The notes under the pieces: generated by a model
Database searches by the model: none
The model's input: only the letters and a program-made list of their open reading frames with translations
What the model was told of the DNA's origin: nothing
Assembly: GCF_921293875.1 (NCBI RefSeq)
Contig: NZ_CAKLDI010000002.1
Location: forward strand, 372,001 to 436,000
From: Vibrio stylophorae
Lineage (GTDB): Bacteria > Pseudomonadota > Gammaproteobacteria > Enterobacterales > Vibrionaceae
Length of the DNA stretch: 64,000 nucleotides
Direction: 5' to 3'
Position numbers and translations under genes: made by a program
Shown: positions 17,689-27,480 of the stretch, one piece after another
How positions within the stretch are numbered: the stretch's first letter is position 1
Layout of the letters: every line of letters begins with the position of its first letter

Positions 17689-18075
17689 ATGATCGTTCGT
17701 ACATTAAAAGAGTGTCAGCAGAGTCCGCGCCGCGTGGTGAGTGAAAACTGGGAAAGTGTTCGCATGCTACTGCGCGACGATAAGATGGGATTTTCCTTTC
17801 ATATCACCACCATCTATGCGGGCACTGAAACCCATATCCATTACAAAAACCATTTAGAGTCCGTTTATTGCATGTCGGGCTATGGCGAAATTGAAGTAGT
17901 GGGTGGTAAAACTTACCCTATCGAGCCAGGGACACTTTATATTCTCGATCAAAATGATGAGCACTATTTACGTGCCTATCAAGACGCGCCAATGGAGATG
18001 GCTTGTGTGTTCAATCCCCCGATCACTGGCCAAGAGGTGCATGATGAGCATGGGGTGTATGCGCTTGTTGATTAA
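17689..18075 (+). CDS. ectC: L-ectoine synthase
   Basis: 128 residues, a small cupin that cyclises N-acetyl-diaminobutyrate to ectoine. Cupin signatures are [27 protein letters not shown] and [20 protein letters not shown]; the latter contains the conserved metal and substrate residues. AGGAG is well placed before the ATG. It is the last gene of the operon: no ask (specialised aspartokinase) or ectD follows, and a strong terminator lies 75 bases downstream. In many Vibrio species ask is the fourth gene. Confidence 0.97.
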   Translation: MIVRTLKECQQSPRRVVSENWESVRMLLRDDKMGFSFHITTIYAGTETHIHYKNHLESVYCMSGYGEIEVVGGKTYPIEPGTLYILDQNDEHYLRAYQDAPMEMACVFNPPITGQEVHDEHGVYALVD

Positions 18076-18150
18076 TATGCGCACCTCACGCTCCGTAATT
18101 TGATGGTGAATTGATAACTCACCAAGCCAATCAAGGCAGATAAAGACAAA

Positions 18151-18183
18151 AATGGAGAGATAGTCCCCTATCTCTCCATTTTA
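18151..18183 (+). terminator. Intrinsic terminator of ectABC
   Basis: A 13-bp perfect stem (18151-18163 with 18168-18180) with a 4-base loop and a short T run; A-rich on the other side, so it may work both ways. Confidence 0.85.
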
Positions 18184-18251
18184 GATTTCATCGAACATTA
18201 AGATCGTGATGTATCCACCCATATTTCATCGCGCCTCACTTTCTAAGACTG

Positions 18252-18734
18252 CTACTCACTGAGTAAGGTTTGATAGGTCACAAATGCCGTTTGGGTATCG
18301 CCATAGTAAATCACCCCATCCGCTTGCGCGGCTACACGGAGCCAGCTTTTCTCAGATGCTGGCGCCGGTAGTTGAACGGACCAATGTTTTCCATCTTGAC
18401 TGCTTGGCTGCATATCGGTGGGTTGGGTTTGCGCATCAAGTGTATCGACCAGTGCGAGTTTGATTCCGTCCAGCGGAAACACTGATGTGAGTGATAGTAC
18501 GAGTCCATCTTCTGTGAGCTTTTCGGCGCGAAATTTAATTTTAAACTCGCCATTTTCCATATCACAAAGGCCACTGGTATAACGGCAATTGGACTTGCTC
18601 AGCAGTTTATAGCTTTGCCCCTCTTTTGCTGCGTGTGGCTTTTCACTCAAAGCAATATCCGTCGCCAAATAGGCAATAACAGAAAGAATCGGTGCGACCA
18701 GCAGCGCAATGATGACGTGTTTATTTTTAAGCAT
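18252..18734 (-). CDS. Membrane-anchored protein of unknown function
   Basis: 160 residues from ATG at 18734, chosen because AAGGAAG lies 4 bases before it. An N-terminal hydrophobic segment (VIIALLVAPILSVIAYLATDIAL) acts as signal or anchor; the remainder is a beta-rich periplasmic domain containing two Cys nine residues apart (SNCRYTSGLCDMENGEF) that could form a disulfide. I recognise no named family. It is transcribed separately between the ectABC terminator and the symporter gene. Confidence 0.65.
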   Translation of the reverse strand: MLKNKHVIIALLVAPILSVIAYLATDIALSEKPHAAKEGQSYKLLSKSNCRYTSGLCDMENGEFKIKFRAEKLTEDGLVLSLTSVFPLDGIKLALVDTLDAQTQPTDMQPSSQDGKHWSVQLPAPASEKSWLRVAAQADGVIYYGDTQTAFVTYQTLLSE

Positions 18735-18833
18735 GAAACTTCCTTGCCGCAATGCCGTTTCACCAACCTAGCGAAAACTCGGTGTTATGTCGTCAATATT
18801 TCATCATCGATGACAACACTTCAATCAATGATA

Positions 18834-18867
18834 GCCACCATAACAACCCGAAAGCGTTTATGGTGGC
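18834..18867. terminator. Hairpin between the symporter gene and the next gene
   Basis: A 10-bp stem (18834-18843 with 18858-18867). The T-rich run is on the plus-strand side only (TTCTTTT), whereas the flanking genes are on the minus strand, so its role is unclear. Confidence 0.35.
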
Positions 18868-18903
18868 TTCTTTTACTCATTCAATTCTAGTGCTCAGTCA
18901 ATT

Positions 18904-20631
18904 TTAGTGCTCAACCGCGCCACCAGCACCGGCAGGAATACGCACATCTTCCACCAAGTCTTTTACTGATTGCGGTGTTTCTGCCGTCACTCTTGATACT
19001 GCAAATGCCACACTAAAATTCACCAAGGCACCAATAGCACCAAATGCATTGGGCTCAATGCCAAAGAACCAGTTCTCACCCCAGCTTTCTAGATATCGCC
19101 AATCAGCAAAGAACAAAATCCCTTTGTGCTGAAACACATAGAATAAAGTGATCCCGATACCTGCAATCATGCCTGCAATTGCACCCTCTTTATTGATGCT
19201 TTTACTAAAGATACCCATCATTAATGCAGGGAAAATCGAAGAGCCAGCCAAGCCAAAGGCCAGAGCCACCGTGCCAGCGGCAAAGCCTGGCGGATTCAGC
19301 CCTAAATACCCCGCCACGGCAATGGCCACAGCCATGGATATTCGACTGGCAAAGAGCTCTTTTTTCTCAGAAATATTGGGATTGATCACCCCTTTGATTA
19401 AATCATGAGAGATTGCAGAAGAGATCGCCAGCAACAAACCTGCCGCTGTTGAAAGTGCCGCAGCCAGACCTCCCGCAGCAACCAATGCAATGACCCAATT
19501 GGGCAGTTTTGCAATCTCAGGATTTGCCAGCACCATAATGTCGCGATCAACCTTCAGCTCATTGGTCGCAGGATTGGATGTGTATTCAATATATCCATCG
19601 CTGTTTTTATCCTCAAAGCCGAGCAAGCCTGTTTTTTCCCAGTTTTTAAACCATTCAGGTCGTTCATCATAAGCAAGGTGCTGACTCGGCGCGGGATTCA
19701 CTGTATCCATTAAATTAAGACGCGCCATGGCAGACACTGCGGGGGCGGTTGTGTATAGAATCGCGATAAATAGCAATGCCCAACCTGCTGACGTGCGCGC
19801 ATCTCGCACCTTTGGCACCGTAAAGAAACGAATGATGACATGGGGTAAACCCGCAGTACCAATCATCAGCGACAAGGTGTAGACAAACATATTGAGGGTG
19901 TCGCCACGCACTTGCGTGGTGTATTCGCTAAAACCAAGCTCAGTCACCACTTGATCAAGCCTGTCGAGCAGATACACATCGGTGCCTGCAAGCGTACTCC
20001 CGAGCCCTATTTGCGGCAGGGGGTGACCCGTTAACTGCAAAGAGATAAAGATGGCAGGGATGGTATAGGCAAAAATAAGCACGCAATATTGCGCAATCTG
20101 CGTATAGGTGATCCCTTTCATGCCGCCCATCACGGCGTACATAAAGACGATACACATGCCAATAAGCAGGCCTGTGGCATAGTCGACCTCAAGAAAGCGG
20201 CCAAAGGCGACGCCCACCCCTTTCATTTGACCGATCACATAAGTGACCGAGGCGATAATTAAGCAAATAACCGCCACAATACGCGCCGTGTTTGAATAGA
20301 AGCGCTCGCCAACAAACTCAGGCACGGTAAATTTGCCAAATTTGCGCAAATAAGGCGCCAACAAAAGAGCCAATAATACATAGCCCCCCGTCCACCCCAT
20401 CAGAAAGACCGAGCCGCCGTAACCCATAAACGCGATTAAACCAGCCATTGAAATAAACGAAGCCGCTGACATCCAATCTGCCGCAGTTGCCATCCCATTG
20501 GCAATGGGGTTGACACCACCGCCCGCCACGTAAAACTCTTTGGTTGAGCAAGCACGAGTCCAGATTGCAATACCGATATAGAGCAGAAAGGTGGCACCGA
20601 CAATCAGGTAAGTCGTCGTTTTCAAATCCAT
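18904..20631 (-). CDS. Sodium:solute symporter, acetate-permease-like (VC_2705 subfamily)
   Basis: 575 residues with about 13 membrane segments of the SSS family. Conserved stretches include STKEFYVAGGGVNPIANGMATAADWMSAASFI, GYGGSVFLMGWTGGYVLLALLLAPYLRKFGKFTVPEF and AGGLAAALSTAAGLLLAISSAISHDL. It resembles the large subunit of the VC_2705-type symporter rather than plain ActP, because it carries an external insert near residues 325-365 and is preceded by the DUF4212 gene. Likely substrate is acetate or another short acid with Na+; this is family knowledge, not proven here. AAGGAG precedes the ATG, 12 bases after the DUF4212 stop. Confidence 0.88.
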   Translation of the reverse strand: MDLKTTTYLIVGATFLLYIGIAIWTRACSTKEFYVAGGGVNPIANGMATAADWMSAASFISMAGLIAFMGYGGSVFLMGWTGGYVLLALLLAPYLRKFGKFTVPEFVGERFYSNTARIVAVICLIIASVTYVIGQMKGVGVAFGRFLEVDYATGLLIGMCIVFMYAVMGGMKGITYTQIAQYCVLIFAYTIPAIFISLQLTGHPLPQIGLGSTLAGTDVYLLDRLDQVVTELGFSEYTTQVRGDTLNMFVYTLSLMIGTAGLPHVIIRFFTVPKVRDARTSAGWALLFIAILYTTAPAVSAMARLNLMDTVNPAPSQHLAYDERPEWFKNWEKTGLLGFEDKNSDGYIEYTSNPATNELKVDRDIMVLANPEIAKLPNWVIALVAAGGLAAALSTAAGLLLAISSAISHDLIKGVINPNISEKKELFASRISMAVAIAVAGYLGLNPPGFAAGTVALAFGLAGSSIFPALMMGIFSKSINKEGAIAGMIAGIGITLFYVFQHKGILFFADWRYLESWGENWFFGIEPNAFGAIGALVNFSVAFAVSRVTAETPQSVKDLVEDVRIPAGAGGAVEH

Positions 20632-20643
20632 GATTTCTGCTCC

Positions 20644-20907
20644 TTACTCGTCTACATCAAATTCTCTGTCGATTTGTCGCATCTTCCACGCGTAGAAGAA
20701 AATGATCCCAAGGAAGGTATAAATTGAGCCTTGCTGTGCAAACCAAAAACCCAATTTGTATCCACCTATTTGTATTTGATTGAGTACATCTACAAATAAA
20801 ATGCCGCAACCAAAAGAGACGATAAACCAAAGGATCATTAAGCCGATCATCAGTCTTACGTTCTTACGCCAATAAGCGTGGGCTCGTTCCTGACTTTCAA
20901 ACGCCAT
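20644..20907 (-). CDS. DUF4212 small subunit of the sodium:solute symporter
   Basis: 87 residues with two membrane helices (LMIGLMILWFIVSFGCGILFV and GFWFAQQGSIYTFLGIIFFYAW) and a charged C-terminus (RQIDREFDVDE). The order KLGFWFAQQGSIYTFLGIIFFY is characteristic of the DUF4212 proteins encoded directly upstream of VC_2705-type symporters and thought to form a complex with them. First gene of a two-gene operon. Confidence 0.9.
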   Translation of the reverse strand: MAFESQERAHAYWRKNVRLMIGLMILWFIVSFGCGILFVDVLNQIQIGGYKLGFWFAQQGSIYTFLGIIFFYAWKMRQIDREFDVDE

Positions 20908-21519
20908 TGCTATCTCCTTTATATTTGTATTGATAGAATGCTTCCAAATTCAAAATAGCAGCGTTGAGAAAAGTTCTCCTTTTCACTTTCAGCGATAAAA
21001 TTTCAAGTTAAATTGCAATACAAATAGCCAACTGCAGCGTGCACTGGGGCAAAGGACTCGATCATCCTTCCCGCAAATAGGACTAAGATTGATTTTTTGT
21101 AGCACAAGAATTGCAACTGAGATCACGATATATCAATTTTTAACAACGTGTCACTGTGCTTTTGCTAAGTGAACGCAACGCCGCACCATGTCAATAGAAA
21201 AGCATGGATAAACTATGCGCGCATAAAATATGGGTGAATCAATGGGTGACTCACCTGCAGATGAGTCTCTGTATTCAGAATAAAAAATACAGAGACAGAA
21301 AAAATAGAGAACGAATCAAGAGAAAAAAATTTGTACTGGATTATTAAATCATCACGATTTGAATTAGAACCGTCATTGATGAAATACAAAATGATTGAAA
21401 AAACACGCCTATTGAACCTAATAAACGCGTATTTGTCATAAAACGCTTCAGGCAAAAGCGCCCTATCTTATAGAGTCATCGCAAACGCCAGAATATCAAT
21501 GCGCTGATGCTTACTGTAA
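20908..21519. other. Intergenic stretch with hairpins, no supported gene
   Basis: 612 bases upstream of the DUF4212 gene and downstream of the MarR gene. The left half must hold the symporter promoter. An 11-bp stem at 21265-21275/21286-21296 (GTCTCTGTATT/AATACAGAGAC) stands out; no T-tract follows on either strand. An open frame at 21213-21455 is Phe/Ser/Ile-rich, reads through the hairpin and lacks a ribosome site, so I do not call it. Confidence 0.45.
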
Positions 21520-22017
21520 TCAGCGAATCTCGTCCTGCCCATCTTCATGATGGCCAATGGCACCCACTTCCAAAAATGGAGCCACATTCAGCTGCTCTGC
21601 ATTCATCATTGAGGAGATACGCTGCACGGAAGAGAGCAGCAAATTTTGCTCCCAAGGCTCCAAAGCTTGAAAACGCTCAATAAAATGATGTTGAAGCGGT
21701 AACGGCGCATCAGAAAGTAGACGACGCCCCTCATCAGTCAAATAGGCATGCACTTTTCGCTTATCAAGCAAACTACGCTGTCGTTCAACCAATCCGCGGC
21801 TTTCAAGGCGATCAATAATCGTGGTCGCCGTTGCCTGACTCATATTGGTATTTTTCGACAGCTGACGAATCGTTACTTCACCAGAGTCACGGATCGCACG
21901 CATAATCAGCAGTTGAGGACCTGTCAGTCCCAACTCTTTATTGAGCTGTCGAGAGTGTAAATCAATGGCGCGAATAATTTGGCGAATCGCAACCAGTACT
22001 TCTTCATGAATATCCAT
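21520..22017 (-). CDS. cosR: MarR-family regulator, CosR-like
   Basis: 165 residues of winged-helix MarR type. The HTH region is VTIRQLSKNTNMSQATATTIIDRLESRGLVERQRS, followed by the wing LLDKRKVHAYLTDEGRRLL. The N-terminus (HEEVLVAIRQIIRAIDLHSRQLNKELGLTGPQLLIMRAI) closely resembles Vibrio CosR/EctR proteins, which repress ectoine and betaine uptake genes at low osmolarity. Its place directly downstream of proVWX and 3.4 kb from ectABC supports this. It has its own G-rich ribosome site and is separated from proX by a hairpin. Assignment as CosR is by resemblance and context. Confidence 0.75.
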   Translation of the reverse strand: MDIHEEVLVAIRQIIRAIDLHSRQLNKELGLTGPQLLIMRAIRDSGEVTIRQLSKNTNMSQATATTIIDRLESRGLVERQRSLLDKRKVHAYLTDEGRRLLSDAPLPLQHHFIERFQALEPWEQNLLLSSVQRISSMMNAEQLNVAPFLEVGAIGHHEDGQDEIR

Positions 22018-22092
22018 AAGCCCCCCGTAGCAAACTGGAAAAAACTACATGAATCAGCTGTGAACATAAAGCTAAAATGATGAAAATATGAC

Positions 22093-22117
22093 AAAAGGCA
22101 GCCATTGGCTGCCTTTT
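22093..22117 (-). terminator. Intrinsic terminator after proVWX
   Basis: An 11-bp stem (22093-22103 with 22107-22117), 3-base loop, located 17 bases past the proX stop and upstream of the MarR gene. T runs on both strands. Confidence 0.75.
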
Positions 22118-22133
22118 TCTACACACTGTGTGT

Positions 22134-23135
22134 TTATTGTGCTGCTTTCTTTGCAACGACAATCCATGTATCAAATAATGCACGATTGGCTTTAATCCAT
22201 GCATCAGCATGGGCCTCAACATCCGCGGGTTTGTTTTGCCCTTCATACATCATGCGATTTTGCGTGTTCACCGCATTGATCGGCAGTGCCATCACTTCAA
22301 ATAGTTTGGCCGCAGCTGGGTTGTCTTGTGCAAATTGCTTATTGGCAACAATGCGCATGGCATTCATCTCAAAGCCATAGTTCTTGCCATTGGTAAGCTT
22401 GGTATCCACATCGCCTCGCGCGCCCGGTAGCGATGAAAATGGCACTTCTAACCACGTCACATCTTTACCCGGAACTAGCACACCACTGAGCCAGTAAGGC
22501 GTCCATGTATAGTAGAGAATCGGCTCACCTTGCTTATAACGCGCAATGCTGTCTGCAATGATTGCAGCATAGTTGCCTCGATTGTGAGTGACACTGTCAC
22601 GAAGTTCATAGGCATCGAGATGATGTTCAATCACCAACTCACACCCCCAACCTGGGTTACAACCTGTTAAGTCCGCTTTGCCATCATTATTGGCATCAAA
22701 CAATGCTGCAATTTTAGGATCTTTCAACTGCTCAATATTGGTAATTTTGTATTTATCAGCGGTTTTTTTGTCGATCAAATAACCCTGCGCAGCACCAGTG
22801 ATATAGTTGCCCTTCATATAGAATTTGGCATCACCACCAGCCTTGTTGTATTTGTCGATATGAAGCGGCATCCACGCCACCGCAAGGTAAGTAGCATCGC
22901 CAGAAGCCACTGAAGCATACCCAACGTTATAATCCACCTCTTTGATGGGCTGAACTTCATAGCCAAGCTCTGCCAAGGCTTTATTGACGATTAAGGTTTG
23001 AAATGTTTCTTCAGCAACGGCGCCCTGTACACCTTGTACTTGGATCCCTTGACCGGGGAGTGTACCGGCTTGCGCCCAAAATGGAGCAGCCACAAGACAT
23101 GCAGCCGCGAGATTGCGTTTCCATGAAACAATCAT
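22134..23135 (-). CDS. proX: Glycine betaine/proline ABC transporter substrate-binding protein
   Basis: 333 residues from ATG at 23135, which overlaps the proW stop (ATGA) and has GAGGAAG before it; longer upstream readings lie inside proW. A signal peptide ([16 protein letters not shown]) is followed by the ProX-type domain: [76 protein letters not shown] and [28 protein letters not shown]. Such proteins bind quaternary amines through an aromatic box. [13 protein letters not shown] loop resembles a calcium-binding loop; it is common in this family. Confidence 0.93.
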   Translation of the reverse strand: MIVSWKRNLAAACLVAAPFWAQAGTLPGQGIQVQGVQGAVAEETFQTLIVNKALAELGYEVQPIKEVDYNVGYASVASGDATYLAVAWMPLHIDKYNKAGGDAKFYMKGNYITGAAQGYLIDKKTADKYKITNIEQLKDPKIAALFDANNDGKADLTGCNPGWGCELVIEHHLDAYELRDSVTHNRGNYAAIIADSIARYKQGEPILYYTWTPYWLSGVLVPGKDVTWLEVPFSSLPGARGDVDTKLTNGKNYGFEMNAMRIVANKQFAQDNPAAAKLFEVMALPINAVNTQNRMMYEGQNKPADVEAHADAWIKANRALFDTWIVVAKKAAQ

Positions 23136-24367
23136 GCGTCTTCCTCTTTTGTTGAAATTGATTGAGCTGAAATAAGTTGATTTGAAGTGCGGTTTAATCC
23201 GCGATAACACAGGCCAATTGGGCCGCGCTGATACCAACGCATCGTGCGATCGCGTCCATCTTCGCCCAAGCGTTGGGTAATGCGATCGAGCAAAATCGCC
23301 ATAATAACGATGCCAAGTCCGCCTACTGCAGCCATGCCGACATCCATTTGTCCCATGCTGCGATATACGGTGAGCCCCAAACCGCCGACACCAATCATCG
23401 AGGCAATCACCACCATCGACAGTGACAACATTAAGGTTTGGTTCATACCCGCCATAATGGTTGGCATGGCTAAGGGTAATTCGATGCGTGTGAGCATTTG
23501 CCAGCGACTTGCGCCAAAGGCATGCCCCGCTTCAATGAGCTCTTCGGGGACTTGCTGGATCCCCAAAATAGTCAATCGAATCATCGGCGGCAGGGCGAAA
23601 ATAATTGTCACAATGACCCCTGATACATTACCGATACTAAACAGCATCACCACTGGAACCAGATAGACAAAGGCGGGCGTAGTTTGCATCGCATCCAATA
23701 TGGGTTTGACCAACTGCGATGCGCGATTTGATTTCGATAAGCCGATGCCCAAAGGCAATCCAAGCAGCACACAGAAAAAGAGTGAGGTGAGCACCAATGA
23801 CAGGGTCACCATGGCTTCTTGCCACAAGCCAAGCATGCCAATGGCAAGCATCGATACCATGGAAATTAACCCGAGGCGCTTGCCAACCAGCTGCCAGACA
23901 AAAAGAAAAATCAGCAGCAACATCAAAGGTGCTGGCATTTGCGTCAGCGCATATTCAAAGTGACTCAAAATAAAATCGATGGGTTGGCGTATCGCCTGAA
24001 ATACAGGACGTCCTTGCTCTACCAGCGTTTCAAGCCCGCTGTTGACCCAGCTATCTAAAGGAAGCTGTGATTGTTCAAATGGATTGAGCCAGTCAAAGGG
24101 CTGTTCACTGACGTTGGATGGTGTCACATGCGACACCCAACTATCGGCTTGTCCTGTCACTGCGTCTGCTGACCATGGATCAGCGCTGGCACCCGCGTCC
24201 CCTGCACTCGCCCAGGGATCAGCGTCAATTTGCCCGCTCTCCGAGATTTGTGCATCCACTGTACTTTCTGCATTAACCGTACTTTCTGCATTAACTGTAT
24301 TTTCGGAGGTCGCCATAGTTTGCGCCCAAGGATCGAGCGGCGCATTATCTTGCGTTATATCAGTCAT
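23132..24367 (-). CDS. proW: Glycine betaine/proline ABC transporter permease
   Basis: 411 residues. The C-terminal ~260 residues form the OpuAB/ProW permease with about six to seven spans and the EAA coupling loop ([48 protein letters not shown]). The N-terminal ~100 residues are an acidic, hydrophilic cytoplasmic extension with repeated DPWA/DSWV motifs and a short TVNAES duplication, longer and more repetitive than is usual. It begins 4 bases after proV and overlaps proX by 4 bases, so all three subunits are translationally coupled. Confidence 0.93.
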   Translation of the reverse strand: MTDITQDNAPLDPWAQTMATSENTVNAESTVNAESTVDAQISESGQIDADPWASAGDAGASADPWSADAVTGQADSWVSHVTPSNVSEQPFDWLNPFEQSQLPLDSWVNSGLETLVEQGRPVFQAIRQPIDFILSHFEYALTQMPAPLMLLLIFLFVWQLVGKRLGLISMVSMLAIGMLGLWQEAMVTLSLVLTSLFFCVLLGLPLGIGLSKSNRASQLVKPILDAMQTTPAFVYLVPVVMLFSIGNVSGVIVTIIFALPPMIRLTILGIQQVPEELIEAGHAFGASRWQMLTRIELPLAMPTIMAGMNQTLMLSLSMVVIASMIGVGGLGLTVYRSMGQMDVGMAAVGGLGIVIMAILLDRITQRLGEDGRDRTMRWYQRGPIGLCYRGLNRTSNQLISAQSISTKEEDA

Positions 24368-24370
24368 GAT

Positions 24371-25558
24371 TTAAGCCCTATCCAATGTTTGCAGTAAGCG
24401 GGTTTTGCTAATTACGCCATGATAAAAACCATCTTTATCAACAACGGGTAAGGGATATGGCACTTTAGCCACATCACCAATGACGTCACCAATCGGCTGC
24501 TCTGGCAAAACACTATGGCTATTTTTTAGTACGGCGGCATCGATGGGCAGATTCTGGCTATGGGCTTGATGCAAGGCTTCCACCGACATCATGCCGATAA
24601 ACTGGTTTTGCGGTGTGAGCAGCACGCCATATTCGCGGTCATGATCCAATAGCTGCTGAAGGGCTGCTGCTGGGCCATCTTGCAGGCCTTTTTTGAAAAT
24701 GGCGGATGGTCGTTTGCGCGCCAAATCGCCTGCACTAAATACCGAAGCAACATTAACACCGCGAAAGAAAGAGCTGACATAGTCATTGGCTGGTTGATGC
24801 AAAATCTCATCGGGCGTGCCCACTTGCACCACCACCCCATCTTGCATGATGGCAATGCGATCGCCGATACGCATCGCCTCATCAAGATCATGGGAAATAA
24901 AGACAATGGTGCGCTGATCGCTACTTTGCAGGCGTAACAGCTCATCTTGCATCTCGGTACGAATCAAGGGATCCAGCGCTGAAAAAGCTTCATCCATCAG
25001 CAAAATATCAGGATCATTGGCCAAGGCGCGCGCCAAACCGACACGCTGTTTCATACCGCCAGAAAGTGCGTCTGGATAAGCATCCGCATAGGGCTCTAAA
25101 CCAACGCGCGCTAAAGCCGCCATGGCGCTTTGCTTGCGCGCATCCGCCGTGATACCTGCCAGCTCCAAACCAAAGGCGGTGTTTTCAACCACAGTCATAT
25201 GTGGCATCAAGGCGAAATTTTGAAACACCATACTCATGTGCTGACGACGAACATCGCGCAATGCTTGCTCAGAGATATGTGCAATATCCTGACCACGAAA
25301 TGTCACTTCGCCTTGGGTGGGTTCAATCAAACGGTTCAGTAAGCGAACTAAGGTCGATTTACCTGAGCCAGACAGGCCCATGATGACGAAGACTTCGCCC
25401 TGTTGAATAGAAAGAGAAACATCTTGGACGCCAATCGTCGCCCCAGTCTCTTCAAAGATTTCCGTTTTACTCATCCCTTGTTTAAGCAATGAGAGCGCCG
25501 CCTGTGGCGCGTCGCCAAACACCTTATATAGGTTTTTGACCTCCAACATCGTTGTCAT
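24371..25558 (-). CDS. proV: Glycine betaine/proline ABC transporter ATPase with CBS domains
   Basis: 395 residues. Walker A is [18 protein letters not shown]-loop [14 protein letters not shown], signature [16 protein letters not shown], Walker [15 protein letters not shown], and the H-loop [13 protein letters not shown]. The C-terminal ~120 residues carry CBS-type modules ([17 protein letters not shown] and [20 protein letters not shown]), which in OpuA-type transporters sense ionic strength. AAGGA lies eight bases before the ATG at 25558. First gene of proVWX; the upstream region contains an inverted repeat that could be an operator. Confidence 0.95.
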   Translation of the reverse strand: MTTMLEVKNLYKVFGDAPQAALSLLKQGMSKTEIFEETGATIGVQDVSLSIQQGEVFVIMGLSGSGKSTLVRLLNRLIEPTQGEVTFRGQDIAHISEQALRDVRRQHMSMVFQNFALMPHMTVVENTAFGLELAGITADARKQSAMAALARVGLEPYADAYPDALSGGMKQRVGLARALANDPDILLMDEAFSALDPLIRTEMQDELLRLQSSDQRTIVFISHDLDEAMRIGDRIAIMQDGVVVQVGTPDEILHQPANDYVSSFFRGVNVASVFSAGDLARKRPSAIFKKGLQDGPAAALQQLLDHDREYGVLLTPQNQFIGMMSVEALHQAHSQNLPIDAAVLKNSHSVLPEQPIGDVIGDVAKVPYPLPVVDKDGFYHGVISKTRLLQTLDRA

Positions 25559-25852
25559 AATTGCATCCTTTTTACACCCGCGTAGTTATCAATCCAATCA
25601 AAATCACGCGCGCAATTGGTATGCACTCTAAACATTCATGTTTTAAAGATCAAATCGCTGAATCGATCTTTCAGCATAAAATCAAGCTCTAATACCAGTA
25701 ACAAACTGGCCTCATGCTATTTTTAATTATTCTTTAGTTAGAATTCGAAACATCAAAATTGTCGTAATCACTACGGCCAAAGCAAACTTGGACCAAGGCA
25801 GACATACGCACAAAAAATGCAGATTACTCGCTTTGAAAAACGCACCCATAAA
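25559..25852 (-). promoter_or_regulatory. Upstream region of proVWX with a candidate operator
   Basis: 294 AT-rich bases between proV and the YaiI terminator. The inverted repeat CCAGT-5 bases-ACTGG at 25695-25709 is the clearest dyad and could bind a MarR-type dimer. I could not find the same dyad upstream of ectA. No sigma-70 boxes could be assigned with confidence. Confidence 0.4.
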
Positions 25853-25878
25853 AAAACGCACTCCGAAGAGTGCGTTTT
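25853..25878 (-). terminator. Intrinsic terminator of the YaiI gene
   Basis: An 11-bp stem (25853-25863 with 25868-25878) with loop CGAA and A/T tracts on both sides. Confidence 0.8.
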
Positions 25879-25933
25879 CATCACAGAGATGACGAGTATT
25901 CATCCATCAAAAGATGTGGCTTGCATATGAGCG

Positions 25934-26377
25934 CTAAATTTTAGCCAAAATTTTATCCAGCGCATTGGCAAAGGCTTGGCGATCACCTTGGCTAAAAGGC
26001 GCAGGACCACCAGTTTGAACGCCACTGGCGCGCATGGTGTCCATAAAATCTCGCATATTTAATCGCTGGCGAATATTGTGCTCGGTATAAAGCTCACCGC
26101 GCGGGTTCAGTGCTTGCGCGCCCTTTTCTAGCACTTCGGCAGCCAATGGAATATCCGCAGTGATCACTAAATCAGCCGCTTCACAACGCTGAACGATTTC
26201 ATTATCCGCGATATCGAATCCAGCTTCGACACGCAAGGTTCGAATATAGGGTGATGGTGGCACCGATAAACTCTGATTCGCCACCAGCGTCAGCATCACC
26301 TGTTTGCGCTCAGCAGCGCGATATAAAATGGTTTTAATAACGCCTGGGCAGGCATCTGCATCAACCCAAATTTGCAT
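25934..26377 (-). CDS. yaiI: YaiI/YqxD family protein (UPF0178)
   Basis: 147 residues. The start [18 protein letters not shown] and the segments [39 protein letters not shown] and [20 protein letters not shown] are hallmark stretches of this conserved family, which has a PIN-like fold with clustered acidic residues. Its biochemical role is unknown. It is a single-gene unit with terminator. Confidence 0.93.
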   Translation of the reverse strand: MQIWVDADACPGVIKTILYRAAERKQVMLTLVANQSLSVPPSPYIRTLRVEAGFDIADNEIVQRCEAADLVITADIPLAAEVLEKGAQALNPRGELYTEHNIRQRLNMRDFMDTMRASGVQTGGPAPFSQGDRQAFANALDKILAKI

Positions 26378-26439
26378 GGCACATCACTTCTAACAACAGC
26401 TTTCAATGGCCGCATCATAACATGCAGCCCATTGAAGCC

Positions 26440-27459
26440 CTACGCGATTTTCTGCTCAGCGCGCTTGATTAAACATTGCACCATCCAAATCAGCAGCAAT
26501 GACAACATCACTGCCACGGCAATGGAGCTAAAGCGATACAAAATTGAGAAGGTGGCATCTTTTTGTTCTGGTACCATGCCTGTGGTTAAAGGTACGGACA
26601 ATGCTGACATGGCTGAAAATGCAATGGCTGCCTTAATCGGCCCCTTGGTCAACAACCAGCAAAATGGCCCCGTGGCGAGCACAAAGGCCAGCCACATCAG
26701 CAAACCATCACTAAACCAAGCACCAAGCAATAACTGAATGACAAGGCCAGCAAAGCAGCCAAGCAATGTGCCCAACATACGCACCCGCGCAACAGTGACC
26801 GCACCTACAAAGGTCATGGGCTTAATGATGATCAGAACCGTCGCCAGCGCTGCCAATGAATCATAGAGATCAAACAGCTGAAATAACACAAAGGTCACCA
26901 TGGCCACACTCCAGCCCAGCACCACCTGAGTAATCCGCCGTTTATCGCTCACCTGCTGCACTGCATTTGCAGCTAGCGCTCCGCCGTTTGATACCGGTTC
27001 AGGAAAAAGATAGTAAGCCAACGCGCAGATCCCAATATTTGCCGTTGCGATGATCCAAAGATTGATATTGAACTCTTCCATATCAAAAAATGAAAAGCTG
27101 GCAAAATTGAGCACGATGGAGCCGACCAACACACCCACATAGCCCTTTAACTCTGTTCGCGGTGAGGAAAGCAAAATACATTGGTACAGCAGGAAAATCG
27201 CGACCGCAATGGCCTGTAGCAGCCAATGAAATTGAAACACTTGGATCAGCAATGTGGCCTCAATGGTGGTGCAAAATACCGCCCACCACATCTGTTTTAG
27301 CAGCGGCCAGCGAAATTGCGGCACCTGACTTAACACAAACAGAGGCAACATCACGGCAAAAAAACCGTAGGACCAACCAAAGAGCATACTCAGCGCCATC
27401 CCCAGCGTGCAGCCAAACCAAATACGCATCACTTGCATCGTTGCCATCCCCCAAACCAT
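26440..27459 (-). CDS. DUF2955 (FUSC-like) inner-membrane protein
   Basis: 339 residues with about 9-10 membrane spans. The arrangement, GWSYGFFAVMLPLFVLSQVP near the start and ALATVLIIIKPMTFVGAVTVARVRMLGTLLGCFAGLVIQLLLG in the second half, fits DUF2955/aromatic-acid-exporter-like proteins. It sits directly after an HlyD-type adaptor, the usual arrangement, and together they probably form an export system. Several in-frame ATGs (27459, 27447, 27438) are possible; 27459 is taken but none has a strong ribosome site. Substrate unknown. Confidence 0.8.
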   Translation of the reverse strand: MVWGMATMQVMRIWFGCTLGMALSMLFGWSYGFFAVMLPLFVLSQVPQFRWPLLKQMWWAVFCTTIEATLLIQVFQFHWLLQAIAVAIFLLYQCILLSSPRTELKGYVGVLVGSIVLNFASFSFFDMEEFNINLWIIATANIGICALAYYLFPEPVSNGGALAANAVQQVSDKRRITQVVLGWSVAMVTFVLFQLFDLYDSLAALATVLIIIKPMTFVGAVTVARVRMLGTLLGCFAGLVIQLLLGAWFSDGLLMWLAFVLATGPFCWLLTKGPIKAAIAFSAMSALSVPLTTGMVPEQKDATFSILYRFSSIAVAVMLSLLLIWMVQCLIKRAEQKIA

Positions 27460-27480
27460 GAACTCATATCATTGACCGCG

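Noticed and set aside
21213..21455. 80-codon minus-strand open frame upstream of the symporter
   Set aside because: Runs through a perfect hairpin, composed of Phe/Ile/Ser-rich AT codons, no ribosome site.
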